Part shown: in pieces, positions 24,349-32,262 of the stretch
Position numbering within the stretch: position 1 is the stretch's first letter
Layout of the letters: every line of letters begins with the position of its first letter
Assembly (NCBI RefSeq): GCF_004309735.1
Contig: NZ_SIXC01000002.1
Span: forward strand, 248,613-310,558
DNA: 61,946 bases
Direction of reading: 5' to 3'
Origin: Desulfovibrio legallii
GTDB lineage: Bacteria; Desulfobacterota; Desulfovibrionia; Desulfovibrionales; Desulfovibrionaceae
The notes under the pieces: model-generated
Told to the model about the DNA's origin: nothing
Databases searched by the model: none
The model's input: only the letters and a program-made list of their open reading frames with translations
Made by a program: the position numbers and the translations under genes

Positions 24349-25797
24349 CTACTCGGTGGCGGCCACGCAGTGGCCCGCGCCGCTGTAGTAGCCGATGGTG
24401 CCCTTGACGGAAACCGTGCTCATGGGGCCAAAGGGCGCTGCACCCGGCACGCGGAAGTCCTTGACGCTCAGGGGTTCAATGGCCTTTTCCGCAGGGGCTT
24501 CAGCCTGCGGCACCCAGGCGTAAGGCAGGCGGTAGGCCCGGTACACCCAGTTCATGGGCAGGCTGATGTGCCCTTTGTAGGGGCAGACGTATTCCCAGAC
24601 GATCTCGTGTTCGCTGGTGACCTCAAAAATACGGCCGTCCGATCCCTCGCAAATGAGGGTATTGCCGTTGGGCAGACGCTGGGCCGAGCTGATGAAGGGG
24701 CTGTAGAAGCGGCTGGCGTCCAGCGGGACAAGGAAGCCGGCCTCATGCGGGGTGTACTGCCAGACCACCTTGAGGCTCACGGGGTCTATTTCCAGCACGC
24801 GGGAGTAGTCGCGCTGCGCGGCCTTGACGCCGTGGGCCGCGCCGGGGTTGGGCGCGCCGTAACCGGCCCAGCCGCCGTTGTCGAAAACCAGGATGTTGCC
24901 CTCGCCGGGCAGACCGCGGGGAATCATGTGCGCGTGGTGCTGCCCGATAATCCAGCCCAGAGCTTTTTCTTCCGGCGTGTGGTTGTAGTCCGGGCCCAGA
25001 CGCCAGACGATCTTGCCGGTTTTTTTGTCCAGAATCAGGATGATGTTGGTTTCGCGGCCGTCAATGATAATGTTGTCGGGGTGGAAGCGGCTGTCCCCAG
25101 CGTCGAACCACTTGTTGGGGCCCAGGGTGGACATGGAGTTGACGTGCATCCAGTCGCCCACGCCGGGGGCGTCTTCCATCAGGGTGCCGCCGCGGTAGTT
25201 GGGGTCGCGGCACATGGCGTTGCGGGCTTCTTCTGAAAAGCCCATTTCTTCCACATGATCCGAGCAGGCCCATTCCCAAAGAATGTCGCCTTCCCAGTTC
25301 ACTTCATAAATAACGTCGTCCACCAGGGTTTTGTCGCTGATGTAGGGCTGTACGGTATTGCGGTGGCAAAGCACCAAGGTGTTGCCGGAATCGATTCTGG
25401 GCTCGGAACCGGGCGCATAGTAGCCGGTGGAGCTGCCCTCGCGCTGAAAATCGTGGTGCTGCCGGGCCATCCAGCGCGGCTCCTGGCCGGGGTCTTCCAC
25501 AAATTCCGCCCGGTCAAATTTCCAGACGATATTGCCGTCCCAGTCGATCTGCACCAGGTCCAGCTGGTCCTGCAGGCCGTGCTTGGGGTGCCTGGTGCCG
25601 GTGCTGCCCATGAGCATGCCGCCAGGGAACATTTTATTGGGAAAGCCGTGCACATCTTTCCACATGCGGATTTCATGCCCGTTCATGCCCAGAAGCAGGG
25701 CCCCGTTGTCGGGAGCCTGAATAATGGTGAAGCCGTTCCAGGCCTTGTCGGGATTGTACAGAGTGACGCCGGTGGGATAAATAGTGGGATGCCCCAT
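24349..25797 (-). CDS. Arylsulfotransferase (ASST)-family beta-propeller protein, apparently without signal peptide
   Basis: 482 residues with repeated propeller blades, each giving a D-x-x-G-x-I-x-W pattern (IDWDGNIVWKFDR, VNWEGDILWEWAC, DKKTGKIVWRLGP, TSEHEIVWEYVCP) and several histidines (ARQHHDFQ, WMHVNSMS, GQHHAHMIPRG) placed like the active-site His residues of PAPS-independent aryl sulfotransferases. These normally act in the periplasm, moving sulfate between phenols, but no signal peptide is seen after the chosen ATG (GGAGG five bases upstream). Longer starts do not create one. It is monocistronic and divergent from a Crp/Fnr gene. Confidence 0.78.
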   Translation of the reverse strand: MGHPTIYPTGVTLYNPDKAWNGFTIIQAPDNGALLLGMNGHEIRMWKDVHGFPNKMFPGGMLMGSTGTRHPKHGLQDQLDLVQIDWDGNIVWKFDRAEFVEDPGQEPRWMARQHHDFQREGSSTGYYAPGSEPRIDSGNTLVLCHRNTVQPYISDKTLVDDVIYEVNWEGDILWEWACSDHVEEMGFSEEARNAMCRDPNYRGGTLMEDAPGVGDWMHVNSMSTLGPNKWFDAGDSRFHPDNIIIDGRETNIILILDKKTGKIVWRLGPDYNHTPEEKALGWIIGQHHAHMIPRGLPGEGNILVFDNGGWAGYGAPNPGAAHGVKAAQRDYSRVLEIDPVSLKVVWQYTPHEAGFLVPLDASRFYSPFISSAQRLPNGNTLICEGSDGRIFEVTSEHEIVWEYVCPYKGHISLPMNWVYRAYRLPYAWVPQAEAPAEKAIEPLSVKDFRVPGAAPFGPMSTVSVKGTIGYYSGAGHCVAATE

Positions 25798-25977
25798 AAG
25801 AACCTCCATTGTGGTAGCGTCGCGGGCCTTGCGCCCCGCGGCTTTGTGCTGCATGGGACATGGTATGGCGGGGAAGCGGGCCCGGATGTTGTGCTCGCAA
25901 CATTATTCACAAAAAGAGGGGCGTAAACTGCCTCCAATCGTGAACGCGGGGCTGACAGCAAGGCTGGAAGCCGCCAT

Positions 25978-26006
25978 TTGGTTTTGTCCTTTGCTTCACA
26001 TATACT
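25978..26006 (+). promoter_or_regulatory. Sigma-70-type promoter of the Crp/Fnr gene
   Basis: TTGGTT, a 17-base spacer and TATACT, 36 bp before the ATG at 26042. A TTGTG...CACAA pair sits upstream at about 25889-25912 and could be an operator shared with the divergent gene. Confidence 0.6.
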
Positions 26007-26041
26007 GGGGGTACGACCGCCTCGAGGGCAAGGAGAAACGC

Positions 26042-26737
26042 ATGTCCTTCACCGAACTCGTTGGGCAGAACATGTGCTGGCGCACGGTAGCGCCGGCCAG
26101 GCCCAGACTGTGGAAAAAAGGCCACAAATTTAACGACGACGTGCCGCAGATGTTTTTTGTGGTCAGCGGCCGGGTACGGCTCATGGCCCTGGCGGAGGAA
26201 GGCGGCGAAAAAACGCTCTGGTATCTGCGCGACGGCTGCTGCTTTAACGAAACGCCCCTGTTTGCCATAAATGGCGGCATGGACATGCGCATCATGGGCG
26301 ACGCCCGTTTTTATCACGAATGCGTGGAGGACAGCTACCTCTGCGCCTTCAGCGTCGAGGACGTGCTGCGGCTGGGCGCGCGGCAGCCGGAGCTGCTGCT
26401 CAACCTCTGCCACAGTTTCAGCTTCAAGGTGACCCTGCTGTCGCAGCAGGTGGTTTCGCTGAGCCTAGAATCCCAGATGACCCGCGTCTGCAAGTTCCTG
26501 GCTTCGCGCATTGTGCCGGGCTCGCAGCCCCTGCGTGCCCGGCGGGACATGTCCTACCGCGAAATGGCCGACCTGCTGGGCATGCACCGCATTTCCCTCT
26601 ACAAAATCCTGCGTCAGGCACAAGGCCGGGGGCTCCTGCGCTTTGACAAGAACAGCGAGGACGTCCTCATCCTCCAGCCCGCAGAATTTTTCAAAGAAGC
26701 GCACCTGCCCCCCGCCGCCTGCGGCGGCCGGAACTGA
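26042..26737 (+). CDS. Crp/Fnr-family transcription regulator
   Basis: 231 residues. The N-terminal cyclic-nucleotide-like beta barrel (PQMFFVVSGRVRLMALAEEG, YLRDGCCFNETPLF) is followed by a dimer helix and a C-terminal winged HTH (171-195: SYREMADLLGMHRISLYKIL). Cysteines at 12, 66, 67, 94 and 101 are not in the Fnr cluster pattern. The ligand is unknown. It is divergent from the arylsulfotransferase-family gene, which it probably controls. AAGGAG lies six bases before the ATG. Confidence 0.88.
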   Translation: MSFTELVGQNMCWRTVAPARPRLWKKGHKFNDDVPQMFFVVSGRVRLMALAEEGGEKTLWYLRDGCCFNETPLFAINGGMDMRIMGDARFYHECVEDSYLCAFSVEDVLRLGARQPELLLNLCHSFSFKVTLLSQQVVSLSLESQMTRVCKFLASRIVPGSQPLRARRDMSYREMADLLGMHRISLYKILRQAQGRGLLRFDKNSEDVLILQPAEFFKEAHLPPAACGGRN

Positions 26738-26763
26738 CGCCCGCCCCCTGCGCGGGAGCCGTC

Positions 26764-28128
26764 CTAAAACTCCAGGTTGCCCGGCGTACGCGGAAAGGGA
26801 ATGACGTCGCGGATGTTGCTCATGCCCGTAAGCAACATGAGCAACCGCTCGAAACCCAGGCCAAAGCCCGCGTGGGGCACGCTGCCGAAGCGGCGCAGAT
26901 CCAGATACCACCAGTAGTCTTCGGGCTTCTGGCCCAGCTCTTCAATGCGGGCCGTAAGCCTGTCCAGACGCTCTTCGCGCTGCGAACCGCCGATGAGCTC
27001 GCCGATGCGCGGCACCAGCATATCCACTGCGGCCACGGTGCGCCCATCGTCGTTCTGGCGCATATAAAATGCTTTGATTTCCTTGGGGTAATTATACACA
27101 GCCACGGGCCTGCCAAAATGATCCTCTGCCAAATAGCGCTCGTGCTCGGTCTGGAGGTCCGTGCCGAAGGCCACGGGATAGATGAACCTCTTGCCGCTCT
27201 TGCGCAAAATTTCCACGGCCTCGCCATAGGTCACGCGGGCAAAGGGGGCCGCCAGCAGGCCTTTGAGCCTGACCAGCAGGCCTTTGTCCACAAAGCTGTC
27301 AAACAGGGCCAGATCCTCGGCGCAGTGGGTCAGGACGTGATCAACCACATGCGTGGTGAGGCTTTCGCCCAGTTCCATAAGGTCATCCAGATCCGCAAAA
27401 GCCATTTCCGGCTCAATCATCCAGAATTCGGCGGCGTGGCGCGGAGTATTGGAATTTTCGGCCCGGAAGGTGGGCCCGAAAGAGTAGACCCGACCCAGCC
27501 CCGTGGCCAGGGCTTCGGCCTCCAATTGTCCGGACACGGTCAGATTGCAGCGGCGGCCAAAAAAATCCCGGCTCAGATCCGTCTGCCCCGGCTCCAGAGC
27601 CGTCACGCGGAACATCTCGCCTGCGCCTTCGCAGTCCGCCCCGGTGAGCACCGGGGTGTGCACCAGAGCAAACCGGTGGGAGCGAAAAAATTCGTGCACC
27701 GCGTATCCGGCCTCGGCCCGGATGCGAAAGGCCGCACCGTACTTGTTGGTGCGCGGGCGCAGGTGGGCGATACCGCGCAGAAATTCGTCGGAATGGCGTT
27801 TTTTCTGCAAAGGGAAGGCTTCCGGATCGGCCTGGCCGAACACCTCTACCGAGGTGGCGCGCACCTCCCAGCGCTGGCCCTTGCCCGGCGAAACCACCAA
27901 AGCGCCGTGCACGCTCACGGCCGCCCCCGTGGAGGCTTCGCCCAGGCCCTCGTGCGCTGCCGTGCCCGCATCCACAACACACTGCAGATTGCCGCGACAG
28001 GAGCCGTCATTGAGTTCCACAAACGAAAATTCCCTGGAGTCGCGACGGGTGCGGATCCAGCCGCAGACGACCACATTTTCCACAGGCGCTTCGGCGTTCA
28101 GCACGTCCACAATCAAGGTACGCTGCAT
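26764..28128 (-). CDS. asnS: Asparaginyl-tRNA synthetase
   Basis: 454 residues. The N-terminal OB-fold anticodon domain ([20 protein letters not shown]) is followed by the class II core with motif 2 ([20 protein letters not shown]) and motif 3 ([20 protein letters not shown]). EFWMIEPE and the length indicate AsnS rather than AspS. It charges tRNA-Asn with asparagine. The ATG at 28128 is preferred over an upstream TTG because GAGG lies nine bases before it. A TATAAT on the minus strand at 28243-28248 may be its -10 box. Confidence 0.95.
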   Translation of the reverse strand: MQRTLIVDVLNAEAPVENVVVCGWIRTRRDSREFSFVELNDGSCRGNLQCVVDAGTAAHEGLGEASTGAAVSVHGALVVSPGKGQRWEVRATSVEVFGQADPEAFPLQKKRHSDEFLRGIAHLRPRTNKYGAAFRIRAEAGYAVHEFFRSHRFALVHTPVLTGADCEGAGEMFRVTALEPGQTDLSRDFFGRRCNLTVSGQLEAEALATGLGRVYSFGPTFRAENSNTPRHAAEFWMIEPEMAFADLDDLMELGESLTTHVVDHVLTHCAEDLALFDSFVDKGLLVRLKGLLAAPFARVTYGEAVEILRKSGKRFIYPVAFGTDLQTEHERYLAEDHFGRPVAVYNYPKEIKAFYMRQNDDGRTVAAVDMLVPRIGELIGGSQREERLDRLTARIEELGQKPEDYWWYLDLRRFGSVPHAGFGLGFERLLMLLTGMSNIRDVIPFPRTPGNLEF

Positions 28129-28286
28129 GGCGGTTGCCCTCACTTGCTGCAAAATATGCGCGCAGTGTAGCCCCTTTGCGGGTATGGCTCAAGGGGGCGG
28201 GCACGCAGCCGCGCCTAGCCGCCCCTTGGCCTTTTTTTAAAGATTATATAGACTGCGTTTCGGGCAACGCCCCAGCATCACGCAAC

Positions 28287-28311
28287 GGCGCCGCGCCTTG
28301 GCGCGGCTTTT
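28287..28311 (+). terminator. Terminator-like hairpin in the leader of the gene at 28344
   Basis: GCCGCGCC and GGCGCGGC are separated by only two bases and followed by TTTT, 32 bp before the next start codon. It could be an attenuator or a terminator for upstream transcripts. Confidence 0.45.
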
Positions 28312-28343
28312 GGGCACCTTCAGCGCAGCGGAGTACATGCGGC

Positions 28344-28820
28344 ATGAAAAAACTTTTTGGCATCCTGACCCTGGTCTGCGCGCTGGCTTTTTGCAGCGCA
28401 GCTTTGGCGGCCCAGCCCCAGGCGGGCAAACCCGTGCAGGACAAACCGGAAAAACACCTGGACCGCGTAACCACGGTGAGCGTGGCCTTGGACGGTTCGG
28501 ACAGCATCGGCGCGCGTCTGGGCACGCGGCTCAAGGAGCGCTTTAACCAGAGCAGCCTTTTTGCCCTCAACGACGATGAGGAAAAAGACGTGCCCAAGCT
28601 CTACCTCATGCTCGACACCAAGCCGGAATTTCCCGGCCGACCGGGCGTGGGTTCGATCTATTCCGTGAGTTGGGTCTTCAAACAGGGCAAGGGCTATCTC
28701 GGCTATCTGCTGGCGCGCGACCTGGGTGCCGTCAACGCGGAAGATATCGACGCCCTGGTGGACAAGCTCGTGGAACGCACGGACGGCATTGCCGCCAAGT
28801 ATGGCAGCCTCTGGAAATAA
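28344..28820 (+). CDS. Small exported protein of unknown function
   Basis: 158 residues. The N-terminal signal peptide (MKKLFGILTLVCALAFCSAA, cleavage after ALA near 22) leads to a mature domain of ~135 residues. This has a VTTVSVALDGSDSIGARLGT start, an acidic DDEEKDVPKLYLMLDT strand, VSWVFKQGKGYLGYLLARDL and a C-terminal helix. No family is recognised; the alpha/beta pattern suggests a small periplasmic domain. It is monocistronic, divergent from asnS, with a weak GGAG site. Confidence 0.75.
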   Translation: MKKLFGILTLVCALAFCSAALAAQPQAGKPVQDKPEKHLDRVTTVSVALDGSDSIGARLGTRLKERFNQSSLFALNDDEEKDVPKLYLMLDTKPEFPGRPGVGSIYSVSWVFKQGKGYLGYLLARDLGAVNAEDIDALVDKLVERTDGIAAKYGSLWK

Positions 28821-28905
28821 CGCATTACATCGCAAAGGCTCGCGCAAAAGGCTCCGGCGGCGCGGGGCCCTGCCATCCTCCCCTTCCCCTGTTTCGCTGA
28901 AATAC

Positions 28906-28945
28906 TTTTGGCGGGAGGTCCCACACCAGGGGCCGCCCGCCAAAA
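28906..28945. terminator. Bidirectional terminator between convergent genes
   Basis: TTTTGGCGGG pairs with CCCGCCAAAA. Runs of T follow on the plus strand (CGTTTTTC) and A/T flank the other side. It serves the small exported protein and gpsA. Confidence 0.7.
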
Positions 28946-28968
28946 CGTTTTTCTCCGGTCCGCCCGGC

Positions 28969-29970
28969 TTATTCTTCCCGCAGGTCGCGGCCCATGAGGT
29001 CGCGCAACACCGCTGCCGGCTGCCGTCCTTCATAAAGGATGGCGTACACGGCGGCGGTCAGGGGCGCATCTACCCCCAGTTGTCGGGCCAGGGCGTGCAC
29101 GGCGGCCGTGGTTTTGACGCCTTCGGCCACCATGCCCAGGCTGGCGGTGATGCTTTCCAGAGCTTCACCCCGCCCCAGGCGCAAGCCCACCTGCCGGTTG
29201 CGCGAAAGGTCGCCCGTACAGGTCAGGGTGAGGTCGCCCAGGCCGGAAAGGCCCATGAAGGTGCGTGCCCGTGCCCCGCGCGCCACGCCCAGACGGCACA
29301 TTTCCGCCAACCCACGGGTGATGAGGGCCGCGCGGCTGTTGTGCCCCAGGCCCAAGCCGTCACAGATGCCCGCAGCAATGGCCATGACGTTTTTAAGGGC
29401 CCCACCCATCTCTACGCCGGTGACGTCTGTGCTGGAATAGCAACGGAAGGTGGGCCCGGCAAAGACTTCGCGCAGACGCTGGCCCAGCGCCCGGTGGCGC
29501 GAGGCCAGCACCACGGCCGTGGGCAAGCCCTCCAATACCTCGGCCGCAAAGGAAGGCCCGGAAAGCACGGCGTAACGCGGCCGCACGCGGGTCAGGGCGC
29601 TTGCCGCAATGCCGGAGCAGGTGGACAGGGTTTCCAGTTCCAGCCCCTTGGCCGCGTTGACCAGCATGACGCCGGGACGGAAAAAATCCACCCGTTCCGT
29701 CAGCCAGGCGCGCAACTGCTGGGTGGGTACGGCCAACACCACCAGGCCGGCGGCCAGGGCCTGCGGGTCCGTACTGGCCGCAAGACGCGGACTGAGTGCG
29801 CGGCCCGGCAGATAGCGCGGGTTTTCATGCCGCCGGTTAATGGCCTGGGCCACGGCCGCATCCCGCAGCCAGAGGGTGACCCCATGTCCCTTGACGGCCA
29901 GCAGGTGGGCCAGGGCCGTGCCCCAGCTGCCGCCACCGGCCACGCAGACCTGCAGAGTATGGCTGTTCAC
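28969..29970 (-). CDS. gpsA: Glycerol-3-phosphate dehydrogenase [NAD(P)+]
   Basis: 333 residues from a GTG start (GAGGAG nine bases upstream; ATG-less extension rejected). The Rossmann motif AGGGSWGTALA is at the N-terminus. NAAKGLE, LSGPSFAAEV and GGALKNVMAIAAG (catalytic Lys) are family blocks, with FMGLSGLGDLTLTCTGDLSRN in the C-terminal domain. It makes sn-glycerol-3-phosphate from dihydroxyacetone phosphate for phospholipids. It stands 219 bp downstream of the carboxypeptidase gene in the same direction; that gap shows nothing clear. Confidence 0.95.
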   Translation of the reverse strand: MNSHTLQVCVAGGGSWGTALAHLLAVKGHGVTLWLRDAAVAQAINRRHENPRYLPGRALSPRLAASTDPQALAAGLVVLAVPTQQLRAWLTERVDFFRPGVMLVNAAKGLELETLSTCSGIAASALTRVRPRYAVLSGPSFAAEVLEGLPTAVVLASRHRALGQRLREVFAGPTFRCYSSTDVTGVEMGGALKNVMAIAAGICDGLGLGHNSRAALITRGLAEMCRLGVARGARARTFMGLSGLGDLTLTCTGDLSRNRQVGLRLGRGEALESITASLGMVAEGVKTTAAVHALARQLGVDAPLTAAVYAILYEGRQPAAVLRDLMGRDLREE

Positions 29971-30189
29971 TGCAAAATGCTCCTCACCCTTTTCCGCGGC
30001 AGATATGCCTTTGCAATGCAGGCAGACGCCCGCGTTGACGCATGGCCGCACAATGGCACAGCAGCAACGTCGTGCCCGTAACGTCTTCTGCCGCAAAGGG
30101 GCACGCCCGCGGCGCAAAAATCAGCTTCCAGGAGGCCTGCCGCCCCGCCAACGCACGCCGCGACAGGACGGACGGCGACCGCCTGCGCC

Positions 30190-31626
30190 TCAGAACCCCA
30201 GGGCGGATTCCGGCCCCGGCCTGTCGGGCAACGGCGCGTTGCGCGCCTGCCGGGGTGCGTCGGTCACGAAGCGTACCAGAAGCATGCCACTGCAGCGCTG
30301 GCCTTTATACGCCTCCACCCGAAAAATGCACCCCTGCCGGTCCACGGAAAAGCGGGGCAAAAAATCCTTGCGGCGCAGGGTCAGGCCGCTTTCGTCCGCC
30401 TGGCCGCTGTCCACGCCGATGGCGTTGACGCGCACACCCTGCTGCGGGTGTACCAGCAGCTCCCCGCGCACGTCCAGCACCTGGCCAAAAGGCACGTCCA
30501 TGTCCTGGCCGTCCACGCGCACGCGCAGACCGCCGAGGCTGGTGTCCACCTCCCGCCATTCGGGCCGGATGAGCGTGATCATGCGGTTGCCGTAGTGCAC
30601 GCAGTACTGGCCGTCGTTTTGCTCGCAGGGCAGCACGGCCATGATGGGTTTGGAAGGCACAGCCGTGGTCGAGGCCTCCTTGGGCAGGGGCAGATAATTG
30701 ATGGTCGGGCGCGCGTCCTCCAGGGGCAAAAAAATGCGGTTGCCGGCAAAGGACACGCCCAGATTTTCCAGCAGGGCCCCGCGCACGCCCTGCGGGCTGA
30801 GCTCAAAGCCGCGCGCAAACTCCACCCCGGCCTGGCGCAGCAGCGATTCCACCATGCACAGATGATAGTAAGCGCGCAACTCCACGGGGAATTCCTTGCT
30901 GGCCTCCAGGCCAAAGGCCGCCTTGCCCTGGCGCACGGCGTAGTACGAAAGGCTTTTTTCCATCTCGCGGTCGCCTTCGGCCGTGCGCGTGTTGTGCACG
31001 TGCAGACGGTGGCCGGGGTCCAGCAGGCCCTCATTGGCGGCGGCGGCGGCCTGCCGCGCCTCATGGACCAGATCGCCCATGAACACGCCCGGCAGGCGCT
31101 CCTGATCGATGATTACGGACTGTCCCCAGCGCGCAGGATTGCGCAGCTTGTCCTCATGGGCAGGACGGTAGTAGCCGCTGCCGTCGTGCAGGTTGAGCAC
31201 CAGAACCACCTTGGGATGCCGGATGAGATCCTGAATGCGACGCACCACGCTGTATTCCGGGTCGCCCCGGTCCAGCCGGGCGAACTTACGGTTCATGTCA
31301 CCGTAGAGCCCACGCGAGCGCTTGATAATACTGGGGAAATTGAGATTTGGCACCACCCACAGGCCGCCCCGGCGAATGGTGTAGTGCGTGGACAGCAACG
31401 TGGCGGCGGAAAAGCCGCCGGGCTCATCGCCCTGGATGCCGCCCACCACCAAGACCACCTGCCCGCTCTCGTCGCCCAGGCGCACCAGGGTAAAGTCCAG
31501 CGCGGGCACAGGGGCCGTGGCCGCAGCCCGCGGCCACAGGCAGCAAAAAACCGCCAGGGCCAGCGCCGCCCATAAAAACGGGAAACGCCCCCCGCGCAAA
31601 CCGGTAGAAGAAAAAAAGTCTTGCAT
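30190..31626 (-). CDS. Csd4/Pgp1-like peptidoglycan DL-carboxypeptidase (M14 family)
   Basis: 478 residues. An N-terminal membrane/signal segment (FPFLWAALALAVFCCL) is followed by an M14 zinc-peptidase domain. In GGIQGDEPGG the usual zinc-ligand His is Gln65, with Glu68, and the third ligand is His147 in NLHDGSGYY; GLEASKE supplies the likely catalytic Glu241. The Gln substitution is known from Helicobacter Csd4, which trims tripeptides of peptidoglycan and gives helical shape. A further ~200-residue beta-rich C-terminal part is present (LGGLRVRVDGQDMDV and others). A role in vibrioid shape is an inference. The ATG has only a weak ribosome site. Confidence 0.8.
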   Translation of the reverse strand: MQDFFSSTGLRGGRFPFLWAALALAVFCCLWPRAAATAPVPALDFTLVRLGDESGQVVLVVGGIQGDEPGGFSAATLLSTHYTIRRGGLWVVPNLNFPSIIKRSRGLYGDMNRKFARLDRGDPEYSVVRRIQDLIRHPKVVLVLNLHDGSGYYRPAHEDKLRNPARWGQSVIIDQERLPGVFMGDLVHEARQAAAAANEGLLDPGHRLHVHNTRTAEGDREMEKSLSYYAVRQGKAAFGLEASKEFPVELRAYYHLCMVESLLRQAGVEFARGFELSPQGVRGALLENLGVSFAGNRIFLPLEDARPTINYLPLPKEASTTAVPSKPIMAVLPCEQNDGQYCVHYGNRMITLIRPEWREVDTSLGGLRVRVDGQDMDVPFGQVLDVRGELLVHPQQGVRVNAIGVDSGQADESGLTLRRKDFLPRFSVDRQGCIFRVEAYKGQRCSGMLLVRFVTDAPRQARNAPLPDRPGPESALGF

Positions 31627-31823
31627 GCCGCTGCCGCCGTTACGGGCCCGGCAGTATGGCCGCCGGGCCCGGAGGTGATTGCCGATACCTACGATATTCG
31701 GCGGCAAACGGCAAGGCGGCGACAGCGTCTCCCCGCCGCAACGGCCAGGCCCGGACAGGCGACGCAGCCCGGAACAGCGTTGACCGGGCGGCGGTCAGGC
31801 GACGGACGCCTCGCTCCCTTTAT

Positions 31824-31952
31824 TTAGAGCATTTAACACTTGAAATGCTCGCTTACGGCAGGCAAAAGCCTGCCTTCTCGCATTTCGTGGCAAGGATTTT
31901 CAAGAAAATCCTTGCAGAGCAGTTAGCTCATTTCATTCGCTAACTGCTCTAA
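31824..31952 (+). repeat. Dispersed three-hairpin repeat, family A copy 4 (reference copy)
   Basis: The best-formed copy, with outer ends TTAGAGCA and TGCTCTAA in perfect inverted order. It lies 28 bp past the copZ stop on the minus strand and ~200 bp upstream of the carboxypeptidase gene. The 197 bp between that gene and the repeat show no other structure I can support. Confidence 0.93.
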
Positions 31953-31980
31953 AAAAACGGCAGTTGAAGGGAAAAAAACC

Positions 31981-32178
31981 TTATTCCGGGTCAAAACCGA
32001 TATTGGTGATGGCCGAGCGCAGGGCGGCCATATCCACGGGCGCGCTTTCTTCAAAGCGCAATTCCTTGGCCTCCAGGTCCACCTGCGGGTTTTTCACGCC
32101 GGCAATCTTGCCCGCTGCTTCCTCCACCGAGGCCTTGCAGTGCCCGCAGCGCATACCATTGACTTTCAGCGTTTTCAT
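31981..32178 (-). CDS. copZ: CopZ-like heavy-metal chaperone
   Basis: 65 residues, a single HMA domain with GMRCGHC (metal-binding C11 and C14) and the ferredoxin-like beta-alpha-beta pattern. It carries Cu(I) to the adjacent P-type ATPase. Of two adjacent ATGs the second has the better spacing from AGGAGG. It is divergent from copA across 84 bp. Confidence 0.9.
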   Translation of the reverse strand: MKTLKVNGMRCGHCKASVEEAAGKIAGVKNPQVDLEAKELRFEESAPVDMAALRSAITNIGFDPE

Positions 32179-32220
32179 CATATCCTCCTTGGGAAACAAT
32201 TTTCATTTTCAGATGACGGC

Positions 32221-32249
32221 AGTATACGCGCCGCCACGGTCAATGACAA
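32221..32249 (-). promoter_or_regulatory. Promoter of copZ
   Basis: On the minus strand TTGTCA, a 17-base spacer and TATACT, about 43 bp before the copZ ATG. The palindrome GTATAC at the -10 lies midway between copZ and copA, so one metal regulator could act on both. Confidence 0.5.
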
Positions 32250-32262
32250 GACGGAGGTCTGC

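Noticed and set aside
28134..28343. Longer N-terminus for the small exported protein
   Set aside because: The extension lacks a ribosome site and would bury the signal peptide that starts at 28344.
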